This document shows positions 49,496 to 61,464 of a DNA stretch of 64,000 nucleotides, piece after piece. Numbering within the stretch: the stretch's first letter is position 1; the number at the start of each line of letters is the position of its first letter. The DNA is taken from positions 6,366,501-6,430,500 of the forward strand of contig NZ_CP108514.1 in NCBI RefSeq assembly GCF_035989305.1. The letters run 5' to 3'. The translations under genes and the position numbers were made by a program. Origin of the DNA: Streptomyces sp. NBC_01233. Its GTDB lineage: Bacteria; Actinomycetota; Actinomycetes; Streptomycetales; Streptomycetaceae. Below the pieces are notes generated by a model. That model made no database searches. It was not told the origin of the DNA and saw nothing but the letters and a program-made list of their open reading frames with translations.

Positions 49496-51514
49496 GTGGC
49501 GACCAGCTCTGCCGTCCTGACCTCCGAACCGGTCGAGAACCGACCGGGACCCGGAGCCACCGGCCCCGCCGCACGACGCAGACCGTTCGTCCTCGCCGCG
49601 GCCCTCGCCGCGTCCTGGGCGGTGCCGCTGCTGCTCCACGCGGTCGCCCTCGACGTGGCGCTCCTCCCCGTCCTGGTCCTGACGATCGCCGCCCTGATCC
49701 GGGTGGGCGGAGGCCTGCTCGACCGCCTCGTGGTCGCGGCCTTCCTGCTCTGCGGCGCCGTGATGGGCTTCGGCCTGCTCTTCTCCGTCTGGCCGTGGGG
49801 CCTGGCCCCCGTGCCCGGGGCCGGCCTGCTGCTGACCATCGCCTCCGTCTCCGGCTGGCTGGCCCGCCGCAGGCCCCGCATCCCGCTGCGGCTGCGCGGC
49901 TCGGATGCGCTCATCGCCGGCACCGTGGCCGTGGTCTGGCACTACGTCCACCACCCGGTGGCCGGCAAGTCGGCCGCCGACCGGCTGGCCCACTTCGTCA
50001 CGTCCGAGGACCGGATGGGGCACTTCTCGTACTTCACCGGCATCCGGCAGGTCGGCGGCTACGCCTTCCTCCACCAGGACGCCGCCCGGACGTACATGAT
50101 GACCCCGTCCGAGGCGGTCTACCCGCAGGGCTCCCACTTCCTCCTGGCCTGGACCGACGCCCTGGTGACGTCCTCGGCCCAGGCGGGCTCCGCCCTCGCC
50201 ATGACGAACCGGTACTTCCTCTACGTCCTGGCCGCCTACGCGCTGTTCTGCGGGGCGCTGGTCTGGGCCGCCCGCTGGATCGGCGGCCCGCGCCTGCGCG
50301 GCTGGCGCGCGGCCGCGGTCTGCTCCACCGTGGCCGCTCTGATGATGTCCGGATCGATGGCGCAGCTGATCGAGCGGGGCTTCGACTCCGAGACCATCGG
50401 CCTGCTGTTCCTGGCCGTCGCCCTGGCCCTGCTGGTGCGGCCCGCGACGGGCCGGACCGAGTTCGTCCTCGTCGCGGCGGCCGGGCTGATCGCCGTCACC
50501 TACGTCTACAACCTCTACGGCGCCCTCGTCGGCATCGCCCTGGCCGCGGTGCTGCTCGTCCACCGGCGCCGGTTCGCCGGCCGCTGGCTCCCGGTCCTCG
50601 CGGCACTGGCCGGCGCCACCCTGGTGGCGGGACTGCCCAGCGTCTTCTCCGTCCTCACGAAGCTGGACGTCGCCAAGACCTCGAACCTGGCCGGCCCGAT
50701 GGTCATCCCCGACCGCCCGGTGTTCATCGGGCTCGGACTGCTGGCCCTGGTCGCGGCCACCCTCCCGGTGAACCGCCGGACCGGCACCGGACGGATGGTG
50801 CTGGCCCTCGTCCTCGGCGCGGCCGCCGTGATCGGCGTCTTCGGCGCCTGGCAGAAGCACACCATCGGCTACTACTCGTACTACTTCGAGAAGCTGACCG
50901 CCGCCGGGCTGGTGATCGCCCTGCTCTCGCTCGGTCTGATCGGGCTGATGCTGCCGCCCGCCGGCGGGACGACGGCCACCGCGCTGCGCCGCCGGGCGGA
51001 CCTGCTGCTGCGCTCCGGCCTCGCGGCGGCGGCGGCGCTGGCGCTGTTCGGCGGCGTCCAGTGGGGCGTGCCCTCCGGCTGGGGCCACCCCTCGGCCTGG
51101 TACGAGAGCTCCATGCTCAAGTGGGCCCGGGGCGAGGCCGGGAGCAGCGACATCGGCCCGCCGGCCGCCGCCCTCACCGGGCGCGACCTGAAGGGGGTCA
51201 CCTCGCCGGTGATCGCCCTGTACGGCAACGACGCCTACCTCAACCTGAGGTCGACCTTCCTCGCCCAGATCCTCACCCACCAGGCGGGCAACATGGTCGG
51301 GCTGTACGAGGTCTTCTACGTCAAGGTCGGCGGACCCGCGACGGTCGAGGAGACGGAGTACCAGGCCTCGCTGGGCCACCTGAAGACCGCGATCGCCTCG
51401 TGCCCGGCCCCGCCGACCGTCCTGGTGGGCGACCGGAAGACCGCCGACCGGCTCAGGAACGACCTGGCGGCCGCCGGCAGCGCGGCCACCGTGGTCCACG
51501 CGCCGCTGCCGTAG
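49496..51514 (+). CDS. Large multi-pass membrane protein, unknown
   Basis: About 672 residues with some 12-13 hydrophobic helices over residues 30-530 (VLAAALAASWAVPLLLHAVA, LLPVLVLTIAALIRVGG, TEFVLVAAAGLIAVTYVYNL and others). A long first periplasmic region (HYVHHPVAGKSAADRLAHFV, GIRQVGGYAFLHQDAARTYM) recalls GT-C-type glycosyltransferases, but no DD/ED motif can be assigned with confidence. The C-terminal ~150 residues are soluble. GTG 49496 is chosen; ATG 49475 is in frame. Confidence 0.75.
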   Translation: MATSSAVLTSEPVENRPGPGATGPAARRRPFVLAAALAASWAVPLLLHAVALDVALLPVLVLTIAALIRVGGGLLDRLVVAAFLLCGAVMGFGLLFSVWPWGLAPVPGAGLLLTIASVSGWLARRRPRIPLRLRGSDALIAGTVAVVWHYVHHPVAGKSAADRLAHFVTSEDRMGHFSYFTGIRQVGGYAFLHQDAARTYMMTPSEAVYPQGSHFLLAWTDALVTSSAQAGSALAMTNRYFLYVLAAYALFCGALVWAARWIGGPRLRGWRAAAVCSTVAALMMSGSMAQLIERGFDSETIGLLFLAVALALLVRPATGRTEFVLVAAAGLIAVTYVYNLYGALVGIALAAVLLVHRRRFAGRWLPVLAALAGATLVAGLPSVFSVLTKLDVAKTSNLAGPMVIPDRPVFIGLGLLALVAATLPVNRRTGTGRMVLALVLGAAAVIGVFGAWQKHTIGYYSYYFEKLTAAGLVIALLSLGLIGLMLPPAGGTTATALRRRADLLLRSGLAAAAALALFGGVQWGVPSGWGHPSAWYESSMLKWARGEAGSSDIGPPAAALTGRDLKGVTSPVIALYGNDAYLNLRSTFLAQILTHQAGNMVGLYEVFYVKVGGPATVEETEYQASLGHLKTAIASCPAPPTVLVGDRKTADRLRNDLAAAGSAATVVHAPLP

Positions 51515-51541
51515 GGGGTGCTCCGGCAGCCCGGACGCGTC

Positions 51542-52225
51542 CTACGCCCTACCGCCCGCGAGCTGCCAGAACCGGTCCACGATCTCGACGAGGAACTCCC
51601 GGCCGGCGTCCCCGCTGCCGGCCTCGCCCTGGCCGCCGCCCCAGCTGAGCGTCGCCACCATCCGCGACTGGTAGTCGCCGTGCAGCTGCTCCAGCACCCA
51701 TTCCAGGTTGGACTTGGGGATGGGCAGCAGCTTGCCCAGCGGCTTCACGTACGCCTGCCAGCGCGTGGTCACCGCACTGCGCAGCAGGTCGGCCAGCTCC
51801 TCCTGCTTGCCGGTCGCCGTCACGAACTGGGCCAGCGTCAGACCGAGCACCGTCGCGAGGGCGGCGGACTGCCGTTCGTTGCCCTTCCAGCGTCCGGTGT
51901 CCTCCATCTTCTGGTACGAGCTCGTCTCCAGGCCGATCCGCCGGGCCAGTTCGTCCGCGGCGAGCCCCCGGGCCATCCGGTGCTCCCGCAGGGTGACCGG
52001 CTCGGCGAGCAGCTCCCCGGGCGAACACCACAGGACGCCCGCGAGGGCGGTGAGCTCGACCGAAGAGGGTGATATCTCGCCACGCTCCCAGGCCATCACG
52101 GTCTCGGGCGCGACGACGAGTCCGTACTGGGCGCGCAGGCCGTAGGCGACATGTCCGGGAGCCATGCCCAGGGCCGCGCGCAGGCGACGCGCGGCGGGGG
52201 CATTGAAAGGTGGGCTGGAGTGCAC
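51542..52225 (-). CDS. Two-HTH XRE-type DNA-binding protein
   Basis: A 227-residue protein. The first half has a helix-turn-helix (ARRLRAALGMAPGHVAYGLR, VVAPETVMAWERGEISPSSV) and a second is seen in TLREHRMARGLAADELARRI with LETSSYQKMEDTGRWKGNER. The C-terminal part (TRWQAYVKPLGKLLPIPKSN) is helical, then Gly-rich (WGGGQGEAGSGDAG). GTG 52225 gives the conserved MHSSPPFNAPAARRLR. Likely a regulator; target unknown. Confidence 0.85.
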   Translation of the reverse strand: MHSSPPFNAPAARRLRAALGMAPGHVAYGLRAQYGLVVAPETVMAWERGEISPSSVELTALAGVLWCSPGELLAEPVTLREHRMARGLAADELARRIGLETSSYQKMEDTGRWKGNERQSAALATVLGLTLAQFVTATGKQEELADLLRSAVTTRWQAYVKPLGKLLPIPKSNLEWVLEQLHGDYQSRMVATLSWGGGQGEAGSGDAGREFLVEIVDRFWQLAGGRA

Positions 52226-52432
52226 ACCGCACACCGTAGGAGTGGCCGGGCAATGGCGCCTACGGACCAAACAAACAAGCCCATACCTCGTAGGAAAGTC
52301 CTATGGAGATAAGGGCTTTCGTCGGGTTTTCGGGCGACTGTCCGGTAATCGGTCAGCTCGAAGATCCTTTGATGTGAGTACGGTTCCAGCCAATCCCCGC
52401 CGGCGCAAGAGTCGTCACACGCTCCACACAAG

Positions 52433-52859
52433 ATGAACCGGACACCTCTTCCTTTCCCTCCCGTCCTTTGCCTTGACGTCGGCGTCAAGGACACCCGGAC
52501 GCTGCGGTACTACGAGTCGCGGGGGCTGCTGCCCGCACGGCGGGCCGGCAACGGCTACCGGACCTACGACGAGGACGACCTGCGGCTGCTGAGCCAGATC
52601 CGCGTGCTCCAGGACTTCGGCTTCGAGCCGGAGGAGACCCGGCCCTTCGTGGACTGCCTGCGGGCCGGCCACCCGGCCGGGGACTCTCCCCCGGCTACCG
52701 CCGGGAGGTGCCCCCAGCCCCGCCTCGCTGGCCGTCCACCGGCGCAAGCTCGCCGAGCTGGACGGACTGATCGGCCAGCTGGCCGACGTACGGGAGCAGC
52801 TCACGCGGCAGCCGGCCGGTGCGGAGGCGGCCGTGCCGAAGTGCGAGATGACCGGATGA
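52433..52859 (+). pseudogene. Broken MerR-family regulator
   Basis: GVKDTRTLRYYESRGLLPAR and TYDEDDLRLLSQIRVLQDFG are clear MerR sequence, and the tail LAVHRRKLAELDGLIGQLAD to CEMTG is found in another frame. Two lesions are visible. The first ~12 residues of the HTH (normally MRIGELA..TG) are missing, replaced by sequence resembling a promoter. A palindromic segment near 52685-52718 (CCCCCGGCTACCGCCGGGAG, then GTGCCCCCAG) inside the coding region shifts the frame by +1 after GHPAGDS. The inserted type is a dispersed Streptomyces repeat. Confidence 0.75.
52471..52490. promoter_or_regulatory. CCTTGACG/CGTCAAGG dyad
   Basis: A perfect 8-4-8 inverted repeat containing TTGACG. MerR promoters typically have such a dyad at the -35/-10 spacer; here it abuts the truncated MerR coding region, suggesting a deletion joined operator to gene body. 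Confidence 0.55.
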
Positions 52860-52886
52860 CGGATAACGGATGAGAGGGGCGGGGAC

Positions 52887-53237
52887 ATGAAGGCTCACGG
52901 TGTGGCGCAAGTGACCGACGCGGATTTCGAGGCCGAGGTGATCGCGGAGCGCGGGCGGCCCGTCCTCCTGGAGTTCACGGCCGACTGGTGCGGCCCCTGC
53001 CGCCGGATCGCGCCCGTGCTGTCCGCGGTCGCCGCCGAGGAGGCCGACCGCCTCAAGGTCGTGCAGATCGACGCGGACAGCAACCCCGCCGCCGTCACGC
53101 GGTACGGGGTGCTGTCCCTGCCGACCCTGCTCCTCTTCCGTGACGGCGAGCCCGTGCAGCAGATCGTCGGAGCCCGGCCCAGGCGCCGCCTCCTCCGGGA
53201 ACTGGAGGAGGCGCTGACGGCCGCCGCTAGGGCCTGA
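52887..53237 (+). CDS. trxA: Thioredoxin
   Basis: A 116-residue thioredoxin with active site [13 protein letters not shown], cis-Pro LSLPTLLLF and the normal length. The start [20 protein letters not shown] follows GAGAGGGGCGGGGAC. It lies 27 bases after the broken MerR gene, which in relatives precedes and probably controls it. Its 3' end overlaps the convergent glgB by 11 bases. Confidence 0.94.
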   Translation: MKAHGVAQVTDADFEAEVIAERGRPVLLEFTADWCGPCRRIAPVLSAVAAEEADRLKVVQIDADSNPAAVTRYGVLSLPTLLLFRDGEPVQQIVGARPRRRLLRELEEALTAAARA

Positions 53238-55518
53238 GCCAGACCGTCGCCAGGGGCGGGAGGGTCATGCGCAGGCTGGCCGGGCGGCCCTGCGCCGGCA
53301 CCGGCTCCGCCCGCAGCGGCCGGGTGTGGTGGACGCCGCTGCCGCCGTAGACCTGCAGGTCGGTGTTGAGGACCTCCCGCCACAGCGGCACCTCCTCCGG
53401 CACGCCGATCCGGTAGCCGTGCCGGACCACGGGCGAGAAGTTCGACACCGCCAGGAGCTGCGAGCCGTCCTGTGCGTACCGCAGGAAGGCGAACACGTTG
53501 TCCTCCGCGGCGTCCGCCTCCACCCAGGCGAAGCCCTCCGGCACGGTGTCCCGCTCCCACAGGGCGGGCGCCGCCGTGTACGTGCGGTTCAGGTCGCGCA
53601 CGAGGTTGCGTACGCCCCGGTGGTCGCCGGCCGCCGCGTAGGACTCGTCCAGCAGCCACCAGTCCGGCCCGTACACCTCCGACCACTCCGAGCCCTGGGC
53701 GAACTCCTGTCCCATGAACAGCAGTTGCTTGCCCGGGTGGGCCCACATGAAGCCCAGGTAGGCCCGGTGGGCCGCCCGCTTCTGCCACCAGTCCTCCCCG
53801 GGCATCTTGGACACCAGCGAGCCCTTGCCGTGCACCACCTCGTCGTGCGAGATCGGCAGCACGTAGTTCTCGCTGAAGGCGTAGATCATCCCGAAGGTCA
53901 TGTCGTGGTGGTGGTACTTGCGGTGCACTGACTCCTTCGACATGTAGCGCAGGGTGTCGTGCATCCAGCCCATGTTCCACTTCAGGCCGAAGCCGAGCCC
54001 GCCGGAGTCCGTCGGGCGCGTCACGCCGTTCCAGGCCGTGGACTCCTCCGCGATCGTCACCACCCCCGGGCAGCGCCGGTACACGGTCGCGTTCATCTCC
54101 TGGAGCAGCGCCACCGCGTCCAGGTTCTCCCGCCCGCCGTGCTCGTTCGGCGCCCACTCGCCCTCACTGCGCGAGTAGTCGAGGTAGAGCATCGAGGCCA
54201 CCGCGTCCACGCGCAGCCCGTCGACGTGGAACTCCTCGCACCAGTAAACGGCGTTGGCGACGAGGAAGTTGCGGACCTCCTTGCGGCCGTAGTCGAACTC
54301 CAGCGTCCCCCAGTCCGGGTGCGCGGCCCGGCGCGGGTCCTGGTGTTCGTACAGCGGCCGCCCGTCGAACTCGGCGAGGGCCCAGTCGTCGCGCGGGAAG
54401 TGCGCGGGCACCCAGTCGACGATCACCCCGATCCCGGCCCGGTGCAGGGCGTCCACGAGGAAGCGGAAGTCGTCCGGGGTCCCCATCCGCGAGGTCGGCG
54501 CGTAGAAGCCGGTGACCTGGTAGCCCCAGGAGCCGCCGAAGGGGTGCTCGGCGACCGGCATCATCTCCACGTGCGTGAAGCCCAGCTCCTTGACGTACGC
54601 GGGGAGCTGCTCGGCGAGCTGCCGGTACGAGAGCCCCGGCCGCCAGGACGCCAGGTGCAGCTCGTACACGGAGAAGGGGGCCTGGTGCGGGGGCTTTTCG
54701 CCGCGCCGCGCCATCCACTCCGCGTCCTGCCACACGTGGCCGGAGGCGGTGACCACCGAGGCGTTCGCCGGCGGGACCTCCGCGGACCGGGCCATCGGAT
54801 CGGCGCGCAGGGTGTGGCTGCCGTCCGGGCGCGTGATGTCGTACTTGTAGAGCGCACCGGCGCCCACACCGGGAAGGAAGAGCTCCCACACGCCGCTCGC
54901 GCCGAGCGAGCGCATCGGGTAGGCGACGGAGTCCCAGTACGAGAAGTCCCCGGAGACCCGGACCCCCTGGGCGTTCGGCGCCCACACGGTGAACCGGGTC
55001 CCGGCGACGCCCTGGTGCTCCATCGGCTGGGCGCCGAGCGCAGTCCACAGCTGCTCGTGGCGGCCCTCGCCGATCAGGTGCAGGTCCAGCTCGCCGAGGG
55101 CGGGCAGGAACCGGTACGGGTCGTGGACCTCGATCTCGTCGCTGTCGTACGCCACCAGCAGCCGGTACTCCGGCACGCCGGTCAGTGGCAGCAGCCCGGA
55201 GAACAGCCCGTCGCCCTCGTCGAAGAGCTCGGCCCGCAGCCCCTTGGCGACGATGGTGACCGACTTGGCGTAGGGGCGCAGCACGCGGAAGGCCACCCCG
55301 CCCCGCGCGGTACGGGCACCCAGCACCCCGTGCGGATCGTGGTGGCGGCCCTCCAGCAGCCGGGCCCGTTCGTCACCGCCGAGTGCGGGCGCCGGCCGGA
55401 CCCCGCGCGGAGGGGCGGCGGCGCGGCGGGCCCGGGGGGCGCGGGCCTTCTTCGCCGCCGCCGGGGCGGGTGCGGCTTCGTCGCGGACGGTCGGTGACGG
55501 CTGTCGTGCGGCGCTCAC
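53227..55518 (-). CDS. glgB: 1,4-alpha-glucan branching enzyme
   Basis: A 763-residue GH13_9 enzyme adding alpha-1,6 branches. After a ~90-residue Ala/Pro-rich N-terminal extension come an N-terminal CBM48-type region ([20 protein letters not shown]), the TIM barrel with [20 protein letters not shown], nucleophile Asp in [19 protein letters not shown], acid/base Glu in [11 protein letters not shown] and the third Asp in [12 protein letters not shown], then the C-terminal beta domain. GTG 55518 overlaps the mak stop (GTGA). It branches the glucan made by GlgE. Confidence 0.96.
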   Translation of the reverse strand: MSAARQPSPTVRDEAAPAPAAAKKARAPRARRAAAPPRGVRPAPALGGDERARLLEGRHHDPHGVLGARTARGGVAFRVLRPYAKSVTIVAKGLRAELFDEGDGLFSGLLPLTGVPEYRLLVAYDSDEIEVHDPYRFLPALGELDLHLIGEGRHEQLWTALGAQPMEHQGVAGTRFTVWAPNAQGVRVSGDFSYWDSVAYPMRSLGASGVWELFLPGVGAGALYKYDITRPDGSHTLRADPMARSAEVPPANASVVTASGHVWQDAEWMARRGEKPPHQAPFSVYELHLASWRPGLSYRQLAEQLPAYVKELGFTHVEMMPVAEHPFGGSWGYQVTGFYAPTSRMGTPDDFRFLVDALHRAGIGVIVDWVPAHFPRDDWALAEFDGRPLYEHQDPRRAAHPDWGTLEFDYGRKEVRNFLVANAVYWCEEFHVDGLRVDAVASMLYLDYSRSEGEWAPNEHGGRENLDAVALLQEMNATVYRRCPGVVTIAEESTAWNGVTRPTDSGGLGFGLKWNMGWMHDTLRYMSKESVHRKYHHHDMTFGMIYAFSENYVLPISHDEVVHGKGSLVSKMPGEDWWQKRAAHRAYLGFMWAHPGKQLLFMGQEFAQGSEWSEVYGPDWWLLDESYAAAGDHRGVRNLVRDLNRTYTAAPALWERDTVPEGFAWVEADAAEDNVFAFLRYAQDGSQLLAVSNFSPVVRHGYRIGVPEEVPLWREVLNTDLQVYGGSGVHHTRPLRAEPVPAQGRPASLRMTLPPLATVWLRP

Positions 55519-56960
55519 GCGAGCGGCCTCCTCGGGGGCTTGGGGCGGGGGTGCGGGGAGATGGAACCGGGGGCGGGCGGGGTCGGCGGCACGCGGTGCG
55601 CGGGTCGCGAGGGTTCCGAGAGCCGCCGGATCGCGGCCATCGGGACGTGCAGCCAGTCGGGGCGGTGCCGGGACTCGTAACGGGCCTCGTACACCGCCTT
55701 GTCGGTCTCGTACGCCCGCAGCAGCACGGGGTCCTCGCGGGGGTCCCGGCCGGTGGTGCGGGCGTATCCCTCGCAGAAGGCGGCCCGGCAGTCGTCCGCC
55801 CAGGCGGGGGCGAACGGCCGGTGCGAGCGGGCGGCGTAGTCGAAGGAGCGCAGTATCCCGGCGATGTCGCGCACCGCCGGTTCGGGACGGCGCCGGTCGG
55901 CCAGCGGCCGGGCCGGCTCGCCCTCGAAGTCGATCAACGACCAGCTGCCGTCGAGGGTGCGCAGGGTCTGACCCAGATGGAGGTCCCCGTGGATCCGCTG
56001 GGCGGGCACCCCCGCTCCCCGCGAGGCGGCCAGCGCGTCGAAGGCCCCCCGCAGCCCGGCCTCGTAGGGCCGCAGGGCGGGCACCTCCCGGGCGGTCGCG
56101 GCCAGCCGGGCGGTCATCCCGGCCGCCAGCCGGGCGGTCTGCTCCGGGCCGAGCGCGACGGTGGGCAGCGCGGAGGCGAGCGCGCTGTGCACCTCGGCGG
56201 TGGCCCGGCCGAGCGCGTGCGCCTCGGCGGTGAAGTCGGCCCCGGCGCCGAGCCGGCGCAGCGCGAGCTGCCAGCCGTCGTCGGAGCCGCGCAGGTACGG
56301 CTGGAGCACGCCCAGGGTCAGCGGCTCGCTCCCGGGCGGCTCGGCCTCGTACCAGGCGACGGGCGCCGGGACGCGGGCGCAGCCGGCCGCGGCCAGCGCC
56401 CGGGGCAGCTCCAGGTCCGGGTTGACCCCGGGGCCGACCCGGCGGAACACCTTCAGGATGAACGAATCTCCGTAGATCAGCGAAGAGTTGGTCTGCTCCC
56501 CGGAGAGCGGCCGGGGCACGAGCCCCGCCGGGATCGGCGTGGCCGGGTCCCGGTCGAAGCGCAGCGGGCCGAGTACCCCGGGGGAGCGCAGCCGCTCCAG
56601 CAGCATGGCCGCGAGCCGCGGGTCGCCCAGCGCCTCGTAGACCGCCCGGCCGGCGTACGGGCCGTCCTCGGCGTGGCCGATCAGGGTGGGCGCGAGCGCG
56701 GGCGGCAGGGACGGGCGGATGCCCAGCAGCAGTTGGTAGCAGTCCCCGTCGACGTCGAGGAGCAGGTGGAGCAGTCCGGGGGTGGAACCCGGCGGCAGCA
56801 GCTCGGCCGCCGAGACGGTCCTGAGCCTGCTGATGGTGCGGCCCTTGCCCGCGAACCAGCGCTGTGCGGGCAGCCAGGCCCTCAGCATCGGTTCCAGCGG
56901 GGTGATCCCGGCGGCCCGGTCGGCCGTCAGCCGGCTCCGGGCGGATGCAGCCTCCGACAT
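55515..56960 (-). CDS. mak: Maltokinase
   Basis: A 481-residue Pep2/Mak-type kinase phosphorylating maltose to maltose 1-phosphate, the substrate of GlgE. The N-terminal [20 protein letters not shown] is diagnostic. The aminoglycoside-phosphotransferase-like core has [20 protein letters not shown] (catalytic Asp in HGDLH) and [17 protein letters not shown]. The C-terminus is Pro-rich. It overlaps glgB and is separated from treS by a terminator. Confidence 0.94.
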   Translation of the reverse strand: MSEAASARSRLTADRAAGITPLEPMLRAWLPAQRWFAGKGRTISRLRTVSAAELLPPGSTPGLLHLLLDVDGDCYQLLLGIRPSLPPALAPTLIGHAEDGPYAGRAVYEALGDPRLAAMLLERLRSPGVLGPLRFDRDPATPIPAGLVPRPLSGEQTNSSLIYGDSFILKVFRRVGPGVNPDLELPRALAAAGCARVPAPVAWYEAEPPGSEPLTLGVLQPYLRGSDDGWQLALRRLGAGADFTAEAHALGRATAEVHSALASALPTVALGPEQTARLAAGMTARLAATAREVPALRPYEAGLRGAFDALAASRGAGVPAQRIHGDLHLGQTLRTLDGSWSLIDFEGEPARPLADRRRPEPAVRDIAGILRSFDYAARSHRPFAPAWADDCRAAFCEGYARTTGRDPREDPVLLRAYETDKAVYEARYESRHRPDWLHVPMAAIRRLSEPSRPAHRVPPTPPAPGSISPHPRPKPPRRPLA

Positions 56961-57067
56961 GGCGTCGCGTCCTTTCCCCGGGCCGTCACAGAATGCGCAG
57001 AGTGTCCCGGATGCGCGGCAGTTGCTTCTCCGGCATGTGCGAGTGTCGGGTCAGGATGATCCGTACA

Positions 57068-57103
57068 GGGGCGGGCGATTGACCCATTCGAGTTGCCCGC
57101 CCC
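57068..57103 (-). terminator. Hairpin after treS
   Basis: GGGGCGGGC and GCCCGCCCC, a 9-bp perfect stem with an 18-base loop, just beyond the treS stop and upstream of mak. It probably divides glgE-treS from mak-glgB. Confidence 0.65.
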
Positions 57104-57116
57104 TTCGCCGGCCCCG

Positions 57117-58831
<1,715 letters not shown>

Positions 58832-58835
<4 letters not shown>

Positions 58836-60826
58836 GTGGTGGGTGACCCTCCGGTGGGCGGGGACGGTCGCAGAGCGGCCAGTACGTGCGCGGGCGTGCG
58901 GCCCGGCTCTAGGCGCACGTAGTTCGCCCTGCCCCAGTGATAGGTCTCGCCGGTGAGCTCGTCGCGCACCGCGAGGGACCCGTGCCAGTCGAGGCCGAGT
59001 ACCGGCATGTCCAACGACACCGTCGCCTCCTGGGTGTGGTGCGGATCGAGGTTGACGACCACCAGTACGGAGTTGGCTCCGGCGTGCTTCGAATAGGCGA
59101 TCACCTGTTCGTTGTCGGTCGAGTGGAAGTGGATGTCACGCAGCTGCTGGAGCGCGGGGTTGCGGCGGCGCAGCCGGTTCAGGGCGGTGATCAGCGGGGC
59201 GATGGTCCCGCCGTCGCGGTCGGCGGCCTCCCAGTCGCGGGGCCTGAACTCGTACTTCTCCGAGTTCAGGTACTCCTCGCTGCCGTGCCGCACCGGGGTG
59301 TTCTCGCAGAGCTCGTAGCCGGCGTACACCCCCCAGGTGGGGGAGAGGGTGGCGGCGAGGACGGCCCGTACCTCGAAGGCGGGGCGGCCGCCCTCCTGCA
59401 GGTACTCGTGGAGGATGTCCGGGGTGTTCACGAAGAAGTTCGGCCGCATCACGGAGGCCGAGGCGGTTCCGGACAGCTCGGTCAGGTACTCGGTCAGCTC
59501 GGCCTTGGTGTTGCGCCAGGTGAAGTACGTGTACGACTGCTGGAAGCCGACGGCGGCGAGCGCGCGCATCATGGCCGGACGGGTGAAGGCCTCCGCCAGG
59601 AAGATCACGTCGGGGTCCGACTTGTTGATGTCCGCGATCACCTTCTGCCAGAAGACGACCGGCTTGGTGTGCGGATTGTCGACCCGGAAGATGCGGACGC
59701 CGTGCTCCATCCAGTACCGCAGGATCCGGCACGTCTCCTTGACGATGCCGGCCATGTCGGTGTCGAAATGGATCGGATAGATGTCCTGGTACTTCTTCGG
59801 CGGGTTCTCGGCGTAGGCGATCGTCCCGTCGGCGCGGTGGTGGAACCACTCCGGGTGCTTCTCCACCCACGGGTGGTCGGGGGAGCACTGGAGGGCGAAG
59901 TCCAGCGCGATCTCCATGCGCAGCTCGCGGGCGCGCGCGACGAACGCGTCGAAGTCCTCGATCGTGCCGAGCTCCGGGTGGACCGCGTCGTGCCCGCCCT
60001 CGGTCGATCCGATGGCCCAGGGCACGCCCGGATCCCAACTCCCCGCGGACAGCGTGTTGTTCGGACCTTTGCGGTAGGTGCTGCCGATCGGGTGGATGGG
60101 CGGCAGGTAGACCACGTCGAAGCCCATCGCGGCGATCCCGGGCAGCCGCTCCGCGGCCGTCCGGAAGGTCCCGCTGACCGGAGCCTCGCCGGGCTCCAGC
60201 ACCGCTCCCTCGGAGCGCGGGAACATCTCGTACCATGAGCCGAACAGGGCCCGCTTGCGCTCGACGAGGAGTGGCAGCGGCTTGGAGGCGGTGACGAGCT
60301 CCCGGTACGGGCGCTTGGCGAGCGCCGCGTCCACGGCGGGGTCGAGGGCGGCGGAGTGCCGCTCGGCGGCCGGCCGGTCCTCGTCGCGCATGATCTCGGC
60401 GGCGGCCAGTACGGCCTCGCGGCCGTCGCGCTTGGGAATCCGGGCCCCGGCCCGCTCGTAGAGCTCGGCGCCCTCCAGCAGCATCAGCCCGGTGTCGATG
60501 CCCGCCGGGATCTTGATCGCGGCGTGGGCCCGCCACGTGGCCACCGGGTCGCTCCACGCCTCGACCGTGTACGTCCACCTCCCCTCGGCCTCGGCGGAGA
60601 CGCGGGCCCCCCACCGGTCGGTGCCGGGGGCGAGCTCGCGCAGCGGTACGGGGGGCCGCAGCCGCCCGCTCGGATCGCGCAGGACGATGTGTGCCGCAAC
60701 GGCATCGTGTCCCTCGCGGAACACGGTGGCCGAGATCTCGAAGACCTCGTCCACGACCGCCTTGGCGGGTCTGGCGCCGCAGTCGACGGCGGGGCGGACG
60801 TCCAGCACGGGAATGCGACCGATCAT
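58832..60826 (-). CDS. glgE: Alpha-1,4-glucan:maltose-1-phosphate maltosyltransferase
   Basis: A 664-residue GlgE (GH13_3) extending alpha-1,4-glucan with maltose 1-phosphate. Start [20 protein letters not shown] at ATG 60826 follows AGGTGAT. Catalytic blocks are [20 protein letters not shown], the nucleophile Asp in [18 protein letters not shown], the Glu in [14 protein letters not shown] and [20 protein letters not shown]. It heads glgE-treS; with mak and glgB all four GlgE-pathway enzymes are here. Confidence 0.97.
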
Positions 60827-61464
60827 GATGGGATCACCTGGGGGCAGTTCGCAGGGCTCGGTGACAACAGGCCAGTCGGTGTCACGACTGGTAGTGCACG
60901 CTCTGTTCGCTCTGTTTCTAGCCGCTCGGAAGACGGCTGGGCTGCGGGCATGGCCGCTCCTGTCCGCGTTCACTCGGGTGGCGGGGAGAGGGTTTGTGGG
61001 CGGGTGCCTCGTGCGTGTACGACGTGTACCCGGGGAGCCCTTCCCACTCTCGCCCAGCCCAATCCGCGCGCTCGGTTAACTACTCGTACGTAGTGGAACG
61101 GGCGATACCAAGCCCCGGATCGACATCCGTCGGGGCTCCGTCAAGTCGGCCGGGACTAGGTGACGTAGGGGCCGACACCACCCGTCCCACGGGTCCCTCG
61201 GGCACCTCACGGACCGCTCGAACGAGTGGTCAGGAGACGGGGTCCATCGCTCCGGGGAGCCCCGGCGAACAGCGTGCGCACGCCGTCGCGGCGGCCCGGC
61301 CGGACCCGGAGCCGTCGGCAGGGGGCGGGAGGCGGGGCCACCGGCCACCGCCGGAGGCGCCATGGCCGGAACAGGCGGGCCTCGCTAGCCTTCCCGGGGT
61401 GATGCGCGGGTGCACAGCGTGGTGCGACCGCCCCGATCCGCAATCCCCTGCGAAGGTGGAACGT
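60827..61464. promoter_or_regulatory. glgE-glgP divergent region
   Basis: 638 bases without a supported gene. Toward glgE it holds the dyad CAGTCG-GTGTCA-CGACTG (60873-60890) and a perfect tandem 9-mer CGCTCTGTT (60899-60916). A weaker repeat ACTAC-TCGTAC-GTAGT lies near 61079. They are likely operator candidates for carbon-storage control. Confidence 0.5.

Noticed and set aside
49385..51499. 704-codon open frame opposite the large membrane protein
   Set aside because: Gly/Gln/Arg-rich shadow translation; the plus strand gives coherent membrane helices.
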